A stretch of DNA of 64,000 nucleotides from Ursus arctos. Lineage: Eukaryota > Chordata > Mammalia > Carnivora > Ursidae. The stretch lies in assembly GCF_023065955.2 (NCBI RefSeq), contig NW_026622997.1, positions 15,790,001 to 15,854,000 on the forward strand, read 5' to 3'. A program made the translations under genes and the position numbers. Under the pieces are notes generated by a model. The model did not search any database. It had not been told where the DNA came from and saw only the letters and a list, made by a program, of their open reading frames with translations. Positions 27,201 through 39,200 of this stretch are shown piece by piece (within the stretch, counting starts at the first letter, position 1; the number at the start of each line of letters is the position of its first letter).

Positions 27201-30200
27201 AGTGAGTTGGGGGCAAAAGCAGGAGCCCTGGGTTTGGCCATGTGGAGATAATTGGTGACCAGAATAAGACGAACAAGCAGAGTAAGCCTAGATGATACTT
27301 GTTACGGGTCTGTTCCATTCAGAGAGGCTTCTCTGCTTCTTTTTCATGTGGCTTGTCTGCGCAGAAGAAAACTCCTAGTTAGCCAACCCCACCACCACCT
27401 CCCCCTCAAAAGCCTGGTAAGAATCAGGGCACGGCTTAGGAAAGTGAAGTTAGAGCTTGTGGTTTGTCTTTGCCTTGGGTGGTAGAGAGAAGGGATGTCC
27501 TTCCTTTCATCTTCTCCTGGAGTGGTCGGTTTGGAAGACATGAAGCCAGAGAACAGGTGTCAGAAAAGTGGCTGAACAGCAGGCTGCCATCTTGCTTTAG
27601 CAAGGCCCTAAGCTAAGGGGACAAGATGGAAAAATAGCGAGAAGACTCTGACTTACAGGAATAGAATGGATTAAGAAATTAGGGGGTGGGGTGGCGAAGA
27701 GGCAGCATGTACGTTGGCAAAGTCTTCATCTTGGGGCATTCACAGCGAGCGGAGGCTCGGAGGAGAGCTGGGAGTTCGGTTTCTGGTTAAATCTCTCAGT
27801 GGGGCATATCCCAGTTTGCAAACAGGGCTTGCATTTCACCCCAGCCCTGGTGAGGTGGCCCAGGTGGTTCTGTAGGTCTCTGCAGAACTCCCATGTTGAT
27901 GTTAACGGGAAAGCAAATCAAGCAATCCTGAGAACATAAAAACCTGACCCCGAACATCACTTATATATAAACTAAACAGCATGCACCAGAAGATAAAGAA
28001 ACACACACTTGTGCTTAATTGTCACATTGCCCAGCATAGAAGGCAGGCAATTTGGTCACCTCGAGAGATCACTTTATGATCAAGAGCCTTTCCTTAATTG
28101 CCAGAAACGTCTAAGGGCCTCCCCTCCAGGGACACCTGCCAGGATTAGAAAGGAGAACACTCCACCAAATTCATCTATAATCACAATTTAGTATTATTAA
28201 AGAGCAGCCTGCGGAATAAGCCTTGGGGAACAGGGCTCTCGTCCCTGATAAAGGGCAAAACAAAATGGATTGCTGAATTGTTCATTCTCTTTCTTTGCTT
28301 ATGCCTATCCCTTTTCGAAGGACCACTTTAGAAACTTTGCATTTTCCACTCAAATGTAACCTGACCTACCCATGTTGCCACTCTTTTCCCCATGTCTGAC
28401 TACATTATTAACTGGAATAGTTCAATTAGGGGTTAGTTGCATAATTAGAGATTTGTGCCTTCGAGAACAGTAGAAATGCTTGCAGGGGGAGAGGAAACTT
28501 AATCGTGCACAAAGTCCTGTCTGCCATAAAGCACGCCTATATTCGTGGCCTTGAACCCAGTCCACATGGAGTCCTGTGCTTGTGATTTTTTCTATGCTTC
28601 GGAACAGCCCCTGACCACGGACTCAAGTTCTCATCAGTGTAGTATTTTATTTTTCCTCTTCAGCTTTTCTTCTCCTACGGATGCAGAAGTCATACACTCC
28701 ATTTCTGTAGGGCTATTTTAGACATTATAACGTGCTCATTTAACTTGGTAGCATATAATAGAAGTCATTATCTCTAGCCCCCTCCCCCCTTTCCCCCAAT
28801 CCAAGGCAGCCTACGAATGCCTTCATTCCAACCGTCCTTCTCCCAATTTACATTCTATTTTCATCCAGCATTTTAACTCATTCTTTTTTTAAATCACCAT
28901 AAGTTGAACAAATTGCTTGCCATTTGCTTTTGGTATCTCCAACCCCCCTTCTGAGATAATTTTCCTTCTTCCTGAAGCATCCCCTTTAGCCTTTCTCATT
29001 ACTGAGGGTCTGTCGGTGATAACGTCTGTTTCTGCGCATCTGAAAATGTCTTTATTTTGCCTCTGTTTCAGAAGATACTTTCAGGGAGTAAATAGGCTGG
29101 CAGGTTTTTTTCTTCAAGGCTTGAAGCTGTTACTTCACTGTCTCCCAGCTTCTTTGTTGCTAATGAGAAACCAGCTATCAGTCTAACAGTAGCTATTTGG
29201 GATATCCATCTTGTTAATCTGGCTGCTTCTAGCATCTTCTTCATGTGTAAGGTGTCTGCAGTGTCACACAAGTGGCTAGATGTCTGTCCTTCGTCCTGTG
29301 TGGCCATTTTTGGTATTTCTTGAATCTGAGGGTTAATTTTTCAAAAATTCTAGGAAATAATCAGTGATTCTTTCTTCAAATATGGCCTCCTTCCTTCAAA
29401 TATTGTACCTCCCTCTCTTTGTTAGCCCCTCTTTAGTTGTTTTTTTTTTTTTTTTTTTTTTTTTTAGCTTTCGGGACTTTCCATGACTTTCTTGTCAGTA
29501 AGTCAGACATTTAAAAATCTTTTAAAAAATATTTTATTCAGGGTTTTGGGTGTCTTGTAATGTTTGTTTCGGGCTATAGTTCCATTCTGCAGCCAGAAAC
29601 AAAAGTCACTCAAGACCTTGTTTCTCAGTTTGTTTCCCAGAGTTCATAGTCTCTCATGGTTCATTCCTCCTTCTGTTTACAAACTGAGGGCTTCAGAGGG
29701 GAGAGGGGTGGGGGATTGGGATAGGCCAGTGATGGGTAGTAAGGAGAGCACGTATTGCATGGTGCACTGGGTGTTATACGCAAGTAATGAATCATGGAAA
29801 ATTGCATCAAAAACTGGGGATGTACCGTATGGTGACTAATATAACATAATAAAAAATTATTATAAAAAAAAGACCTTGTTTCCTTTGGATGGATAACTCT
29901 CTAACATGAAGGGTGTGGGCATGATTCGGAAGGAAGGGGGTTTTATGGGCATGTATCAGTCAGGATCCCAGCAGGAACACAGAGCTCATTGAGGGATTGC
30001 AAGGAGGATGGTCTTAGAGGCATAGGCAACCGTTGGAAAGGGTGGGACAGTAAGAGTCAGGGAAACTTCTGAGAGGGGTGATTTAAGGGAGCTGGCCAAC
30101 AGGCTGTGGCGACTCTCAAAAGTCTCTGGGAGCTGCCACCATTGATGCCAGCTGCGTGTAGTGTAAAGTGTGTGATTCCAAGGTGCTTGTCTGGCAGCCA

Positions 30201-33200
30201 CAGCTGACCTCGCGTCTGTTTCCCCACACAGCTCTTTCCGGCTGCCACTAGAGAATAATAGCTTCTTCTCTTGCACCACTCAGGAGAGTGCCCATTATTG
30301 GCTGACTCTCACCGGGAACCATATGGAGAAAGGGATTCTGGGAGCCGTGTGTGGTTCTGGGCTTATCCATTGCTACTAAGAGGAGGATGGAGAAGGAGTA
30401 ATGGTGATTCCAAGCACATAACAATTTGGCACAAGTCCTTATGTATCACTGAAAGCTCCATGTTGCACATATGTTGTTTTCTTTGTTCCTAATAACATCA
30501 CTGAGAAGAACAGGAAGAACACCTTTTTTTTTTTTTTTTTTTTAAGGAGAATCAGAGAAAGGGATGAGACAGGACAGAACAGTCTTTTTTTAAAACAAAA
30601 CAGAAAAAGATTTATTTATTTATTTATTTGAGAGAGAGAGTGAGAGAGCGAGTGCATGCGAGCACAGGGGGAAGGGGCAGAGGGAGAGAGAGAAAAAGCC
30701 TCAAGCAGATTCTGCGCTGTGTGCAGAGCCGGAAGCGGGGCTCGATCTCGCAACCTGAGGTCATGACCTGAGCCAAAACCAAGAGTCAGATGCTCAACCA
30801 ACTGTGCCACCCAGGCACCCCCTGGAAACACACTTATTTTAAGGAACCCAATACCCAGAGAGGTTTATTAACTTTCCCAGAAGCACATAGTAAGACAGAG
30901 GCAGAAATGGGGCCAAAATCGAGGTTTTCTGGTACTGAAAGGCAATTCTTTTCATGAAATCAAAAATTAACTTGCAGAAAACATCAGAGATCAATCATTT
31001 TTGCAGCTTAGCCACAGAGCAAAGAAATTTTGCTTCCATTCACTCTAACACCTGACCAAGCTCCAGCACCCTATTTCCTAATAATTTATCCCTTTCAACT
31101 TATCAGCCCAAGAAGCAACTTAACAGATGTGAAGATAGTAAATGCTTCACCAGATGGTCCATTTCCTGACGACCTGCCTTGAAGATGTCTCAGATTATCT
31201 GTGCCATGCTCCAGAAGTCACCACCTCAAAAAATCCCCACGAACATTAAGTCCCATTCTCCCTGGAAATGCAACTCATATTCCAGTTGTCAAATATCATT
31301 CGACAAATATTTCTTAAGCACTTTTTGTGTCAGGCTTACAATTTCTGTGATCATCATGATATTTTAATGCTACTAACTGTGACATTATTAGGTTAGCGAA
31401 GTATTTTAAAATATGTCAGTAAAAGTATGCATATTAATTAAAATGTTCCCACATATAAGCTTTATACTAACCTCCCTGGGCTGATGGGAGACAAAAGGCT
31501 TTTATTAAATACTATTTGATAGGTTAAGTATTTTAGTGTCTCTGCCAATCATTGCTATAAATGCATATTGAATAAAAATGAATAAAAGAATATTTATTGT
31601 CAAGCATGAAATGGGTGGAAAAAGCAACTATCACTGTAGTATTGTCTGTTCGAGTCAGATGTCCTCAGACAATAGCAAAAAACAGCATTTTCAAGCAATG
31701 GCCATGCCCTCTTGCCACTGACTAACATTAGGTTTTCTTTCTGTTTTTAAACATTCATAATGAGACAGCTAATTCTCCGAGTGGAGACATGGGGTACTGG
31801 CCAACATGCCCATACATTTTTGTGTTAAGGGAGGGTCTTTTTAATGGCATCCAGGGCATTTTGTTTCTTTAGCTGTCCAAGGACGGTAAGTATGTTCACA
31901 ACAAGAAAGGCAGGTCCAAATGTACAAAAAGCCACAATTGAGAGAAGACACCATCTCTCTCCAATCATACAAAAAGTAGAGTGTCCATAGGGTACATAAA
32001 CTCTTAGATAAGTGGCAAAAAAGATATACTTTCACGATGGGAATATGTGAAAAAATGTCACAGAAGCATGAACGAAAGCTTTCAGAAGTCCAAGTTCTAC
32101 CCACATTGTGATAACCTAGCTCCCCACACAAGTGTGTGTCTTACACAATCACAGGGCTCGGCCCACCTGCCCAGCCCTCACTCCCAGATTTCACGAAGGC
32201 AGTCTTATGTGGGTCTAAATCAGTGGAATTAGAACCTGCTGTGTTTCCTGATCTTCTCCATCATGATAAGTGAGAAAGGCGTTCATGATAAGTAAGAAAA
32301 ACAATCTGATTAAAAGGAAAGTGCACTCAGCTAGTCACAGAGCTGACCCCACAAGTCAGAGGTTGTAAAAGGCAGCCAGTGCACGAACTCCATCTGGTCG
32401 GCACATGTATTGTCTGCCGGAGCAGTGTCCTAAAAACTGGGAGCCAGTACTTCTAAATATGGACGTTTCACATTTTCTAAAATGCAGATTTCCAACTTGG
32501 GTTGTTTTTTGTTTTTTGTGTTTTTTTCCTAATGACATCTACCCCTTTAGACCATGGAAGATGACTCCCTACTGTTTCCACAGAACTGAGAGGATTTTTC
32601 TCCTTTCTCACTGTCCCCGTGCTTAAAGAACTGCTCTGTTTTCAAAGATGAGAAAATTAAAGTGGAATCTAGTGAAGTCTAGAATCTCTGTGAGGTTTCT
32701 TCTATCTGCTTGCTTCCCACAGTTTCCTTGCCCACCCAGCCCCTTCAGACATCCACATTGGTGACCTTGGATTGAGTCTTAACCTTACTGGCCCAACAGC
32801 GTCAAGTCAGTGTACCACGCAGGGCCAGATCTAGAAAGCCAAAGGTAAGAACAGAACATTCGTGCAACTGTGAACTCGGCCTCAAACTGGCATCAGTGCC
32901 AGCCAATCTATTTACACAGGTGTAGAATCACGTCTCATCTGTTCCTTGGTTTTTATTTAGAAAGAAATCACAACAATCACAATAACGATGACCAAAAGCA
33001 ATTTTTTAAATGCCGTTCCTCAAGAATACTCATGAAGAAGGGCCCATGAAGATAAGTAATGGCTCATGATTGTAGGACCAGAGACCTTTCGGAGACTTGG
33101 AGGGTCTCCCAGTGTGAGGATCAGTGCTGGGACACCACGATGTAGGGAAATTGAGTAATAAAACGTCCAGTAATTTTAGACTTTACTTGTCAGGACTGAA

Positions 33201-36200
33201 AATGCAGCCACCAAGGTTGCTTGATGGCAGGCTCTAGAACTGAGCATACGTATGTGCGTGTGCCCAATTATACACAGACCCGCCATTCAAGTTGAGAAGG
33301 GCCATTAGGTCTGCTGGGTGCTAAGCAGAATCCTCAAAGCCCACAGCCACAGAAAAGGGGAAGAAAGCCCACATTTGCTAAACTTTTAACCATGTGCCTC
33401 ACACAGTGCGGGGCACATGACGCATATCACAACTACACAAAGTTGTCTCCCTAAAAATAAGCTCTAGCCAGGGGCGCCTGAGTGGCTCAGGCAGTGAAAC
33501 GTCCAACTCTCGATTTCGGCTAAGGTCATGATCTCAGGGTTGTGGGATTGAGCTCCTGTTCAGGTTCTGTACTCAACGGAGAGTCTGCTTGGGATTTTCT
33601 CCCCCCCACCCTGGGCTCCTTCCTCCCTGAAAAATGTCTTCCCCATCTTCGCAGATTCACCCAGTTTCTCGTGTTAAATATCAGGGGAGTGAACTTGGAC
33701 TTTTTCTTTTGCCTTATCCTTTAACCTATCAGCAAACTTGTAAATTCTACCTCCAAAATACTCCTGCAGTCCCTCCATTTCTGCCCATCTCCACACCTAC
33801 GTCCCTGGCCCAAGTTCCAGGACTCCCACCTGGATGCCTGCAATGATGTCCTAATTGGTCTCGCCACCTGCACAATGTTCTGTAGATGGCAGACAGAGTG
33901 GGCCTCTCCTGATACAAAGAGCGTCATGTCACACCCCAGGAAAAACTCTGCAGTCTTCCCGTGGCAGGAAAAACAGGATACACAGTCCTCAGCCTGGCCT
34001 CCACGGGGCTGCAAGCTCCCACAACCCTACCAGCTGCTCTCCCGCCTAGTTGGCATGTCTCCCTTGCTCTCCTTTCCTCCAGTGCATCGACCTCCTTCCC
34101 ACCCCAGGGGCTTCACTTGTGCGCTAACCTCTGCCTGAAGTCCCCTTTGCCCCGCTCCCTACCTGCTAGCAGCTACTCATCCACAGAGAGGCCTTTTTCT
34201 GACCCACAAATCCATATTAGGCACTCCTATTGGTCTTTCTCTAGAATACTTAAAGTTTGGGAGATTACATTATTTTGGGTATACATTTTGGGTAAACATG
34301 AATTTGGGAGACTGTTTAACATCTGTCCCTTCACCAGACTAAACACTCTGTGAAAGCAGGGGTTCTGTCTGTATCCTACATCATCCACTCCCAGCACACA
34401 ACAGACATGAACAGGGCACCCAGCAAAAATGTTTTGCTTCTCTTCAGACTCCTTCATTCATCCCTCCCTCAAAAGCACAGGGGGTAGGGCAACAAAGATT
34501 TGATCTACAAAACAAAACAGGGGCGCCTGGGTGGCTCAGTTGTTAAGCGTCTGCCTTTGGCTTAGGGCGTGATCCCACAGTCCTGAGATCGAGCCCTGCA
34601 TCGGGCTCCCTGCTCTGCTGGGAGCCTGCTTCTTCCTTTCCCATTCCCCCTGCTTGTGTTCCCTCTCTCGCTGTCTCTCTTTGTCAAATAAATAAATAAA
34701 ATCTTTTTAAAAAATTTTAAAAAGTAAAAATAAAAAACAAAACAAACAGTCTGCAAGGATACACTCCATGGTCATGTAGAGTCACTGAGCATAAAGTGAA
34801 AATCACTGCAGGATCCCACTTTGAGCAAAATTTTATTCCCACTCCCACAGATGGTCAGGCACCTAATCTCACACGACTCAGCACACACGAGCTCCCTGAA
34901 GAAAGCTCTTCCTTGCTCCCATGTCCTCAGTCCTCCTCAGTTTGCTCTTGGGCAAAAGGTTAGGGAAAATGGATGAATCTCGTGAGCACATGAAGGTGAG
35001 AAACGATACAGCTGGTAAGTAAGTAAGGCTACCAGTAGGGTGGTGGAGTCAGAATTTAAGAATTAGGCGAAATTTAGGAATTAGTTGCCGAAGCAAACAC
35101 CTCCATACACCGATGTTCCCATGGGATCTAGAGGGGGCGATGCAGGGCAGAGCTGAGAATGTAAAGCCGACAGAAAGTGTCTGAGAGCTAGGAATCTGTG
35201 TGATGGACGTGTGGCTTGCGGGTAAGGGGAGTCAACATCCAGGAGACTAGACAATGCCCTGCAGAAATATTCCACTGCCCAGTAATGCAAGGACCTGGAG
35301 GTGAGAGAAAGGTGGACTCAGACAAACTCGAATTTCCAGTTAGGCACAAGGGACTGCTCTGCAGAGACCAGGAAAGGGGGTGGGAGCTGGTGGAAAGCCC
35401 ATGGGCGGCTCCCGGCTCCAAGCTAGGACTGGGCTCCAAAGCTGTCTTGGAATGGCTGCCAGTAGGCTTTCAAAATAGCCAGAAGCAGAGGGGGCTTTTC
35501 TGTGTTGACTCTCTCATCAGGCAGGGGATGTTCCTTGGAATCTGACAGAAAAGTCTCTCCTACCTGGGCTGCTCTTGGGCATTTTCACTTCTGTTCTGAG
35601 ATCATGGGATGTTAGTTTTTCCTACCCACTTAGGCTTTTTTTCTCTTGGTATTTCAGAGGGGTTTAGGATCTTCTATTATGAGTTTCTCCATCTGGTTAT
35701 TCTTCAACATAAAGCCATTCTTCTGGTTGGTTGTATTGTACATGGTCGCCATGGAAGTGAAGATGAATTACATCACGCAGGAGGGGAGACCCACCAGCAC
35801 GTCCTCAAGGACACAGAATGATTTTAATTATTCAAATTCCTAATAACTTCTTAGAAGATATGTATATGGTTTTGATCATTTAAAAAATTGAAAATGGGAT
35901 ATATTTTCTAAGGGGTATTCTTTTATTTAGAAAGCAGCCTGTTGATAGAGAACCATAGGATAATGGAATTGTGAAAGCAAGCCACCACTCTTCAGCACAC
36001 ATTGGAAGTTCTCTGAATCAGGATTTTTAAAAAATAAATAAAAGATAACCTTTGGCCATTCTGGTTCCATCCAAGAGATGACGCAAGCAGGCCCGGTGAT
36101 CGCTTGGGTCTAGTTACATAAAACCACGAGTAGACTGGTAATCCTTTGCCAGTTCATTATCACAATCTCCTCTATTTACTTTAAGACTTCCTGAGGGGCA

Positions 36201-39200
36201 AGTTGGCTTTATTGTCCTTCCTCAGTTAACTCTGCTCTCTAATCCTGGCTTAGCTTCAGATTTCATTGCTGAGCCTAAAGCATTCATTCAGCTTCTCAGT
36301 GTTTCCCAGGTGAATGCCCTGGGAGAGCCTAACCTACCTTAGATTAGGGACCGAATAGAATGAATAATGGGGTAGCTAGAAATGGTTTAAAACAAGAGGA
36401 CAACCCATAAATAACACTGTAGTGATTAAACCTAAAAATACATCCAAGGAAATATCGGGGTGTGGCCAATGACTTGCTCAGGACCCTGGGAACAAGGCTC
36501 TGAAAGAGGATCTTTTCTGTGGTACACCACCGAACCAGCCATTCATGGCCTTCACTGGTGTGTCTCTGCCCTCCCCCGAGTCACAGGATGAGTTCTTTCT
36601 CGACACCATTTTCTGGTCATTGTTGGCGGTCATATTTTCTTTCTGACATGAACTCGCCTAGAGTAGAAAATTGCCAGAGAAGATTTCAGAATGTAATGAT
36701 ACAACAGATTTGAAGAAGGTGGAAGAGGTCTGAATCAAGGAATGTGATCAGACTGTAGGTAGAAAAATGTAAGGACACCGATTCTCCTCTGGGGTCTCCA
36801 GAAAGAATGCAACTCTACTGATGTCTTGACCTTATTCCAGAAGACCCATTTTGAACTTCTGACCTCCAGAACTACACGATAATAAATCTATGTTGTTTTA
36901 AGCCATCAGGTATGGGTTACTTTGTTAAGCAGCAACAGGAAGCTAACGCATACAGCATGACGAAGGCTCTATCTCCCCTTACCACCAACCCATCAAACCG
37001 CTCTTGTGCAAGTCACCGGAGAGTTCAATATTGCTGAAGCCAATGGAAAATTCTAACTCAAGTCATCTTACAATGTCATCATAACTGGCCTCTCAGAAGC
37101 TTTTGATATGCAATACTTCCTCTTTCTTGAAACTTTTGTATACTTGATTTCTGGGAGGCCAAAGGGCACTGGGTTTCCTCCTAACTCATGGGCACCTCCT
37201 TCGCACTCTCCTCTAAAATGCTCCGGCTTTCCCTCCCAGGCACAGGAAATGGAAGGTTCTAAGGCTTTGTCCTGGGGTATCTTCTCCAACCTTACTTACT
37301 CCTGAGGTGATCTTATTTAACTTGAGAAAGAATCATTATGATGAAGACAACCAAGTTCATGGCACCAGTCTGGAAATCTCCCCTATGCTCAGAGGTACAA
37401 CTTGCCTATTCTGCGCCTCAGTTTTGTTGTCTGATAGGCATCTCAAACATGTCCAAGCAGAACAAAATTTCCTGCATCCCTCATTTTATCCAAATTTCTC
37501 TGAAAACACCAGTTTACCATAGAGACATCCCCTGACCACTCTGATTGCCCTACACCCTATAGACCTACTAGTTCCACACACACCCACACACACACACACC
37601 CACACATACACACACCGTGCTCTCCCCCCTCACCCTGCTTTATTTTTAGTTTGTTAGTACTTTCACTAACGTGCCTGACATCATTTATTCTTTATTCACT
37701 GATTGCTTGTCTTCCCCACTAGGCTGTATATATTCTCCACAAGGACAGATTTCTTTAGATTATTTGTTTTTGCATCCTTAGTGCCTAGAAGAGGGCCTGG
37801 TACATGGAAGGCACTCTATAAATGCTTATTAGCACTGCCTCATGTTAAAGTTAAATGTCTGGCTTATTATTTTATATATATATATATATAATTACATGGT
37901 TATATAATATATAAAAATATAGACATATGATATAATGCAGGCTCCCTATAGTGAGATAACATTTGCTTAAAATGGCGTCAATCAAGGTATGGTTTGCAAA
38001 GGTATTTTTTGAGGAGAGTTTATTTCCAGCTCACTCACTGTACAAGAGCTGCATGGTTTCTGTTAACTTTGGACTCTGCTTCAAGTATCCTCCGACGGCT
38101 CTCACTTACCATCCTGTGAGTGACATGGGCTAGGGCGCTCCATCAGCAGGACATACATTGGCTGGCGTCTTATGTCCTGGGGAAACAGGTAGATGGGAGG
38201 TGGAGTCTCCCATGGGAACCTTAACCAGGTCCCTCTTTTTTTTTCCAGACGTGGACTTTCTGGGGAATAATAACTAAGGAGGGGGTTGTTTTTGTATTTT
38301 TTTTACTGCCACAAAGATGCCGCATAACACAGCTTCTGCTTTTAATAAGTTAAAAGACTAAATGGGAATATATACATGTGTATGATATACATATCATATC
38401 TATATGTAGATAGCTATATATAGATATAGATGTATATACATATGTGTAAAAGATTAGATGTAAAATATCTATAGTTTAAGCTTCCTGAAGTTAGGAAACC
38501 AACCTAATTGTTCAGGTTGACCCCAAGGAGAGTTGATCATTTCTGTTATCACTCCATAGAGGTTTCTCGTATCTCCCCATAGAGATGAGAACAGCTCTAT
38601 GTATATCATAATGGTTTTTTAAAAAATGAATAATTCTTGATTTTGTCTTTTAGATTTGAACTGAGCATTAAAATCATCTGGGGGGGGTCCTCTTTTCAAG
38701 TATATGCCCAGTTACATCAGAAGATCTTAACCTGAGTCCCATAAATGGAATCTATAGTTTCATAGCTTTCCTGATTCACACAAAGATCTATTCCCAAAGG
38801 TTGAAAAACACTAAGCTACCCATAGATATTTAGATTGTGGATCTCCTCTGCTCAGAGGGGTGGTGGGGTGAGGAATCAGGAAAGCATGGGGGGCGGGGTG
38901 ATAATTGGTGAGGACAAAGGGTGGCCCTTTCGTACTGACGTGCCCACAGATGACCTTCTTTACTCACCAGAGTTCACCTACCTCTACTTAGCAGCCCAAC
39001 TATGTCATAGCAGGCTTATCACAGTAACGGTTATTTCCATATTCATTCATACTGATATTATGGGTGGGAAAGAAAAATCTGAGGTCGGGTCTGAAATTAG
39101 GGAGAGACAACATCTTACATGCTAAGGGTGAGTAAGTAACTGGAAGTCGTCGAGTTGCCCTGTCTTGACATTTTGACTCCGCAACACACCCTCCAAAGAG

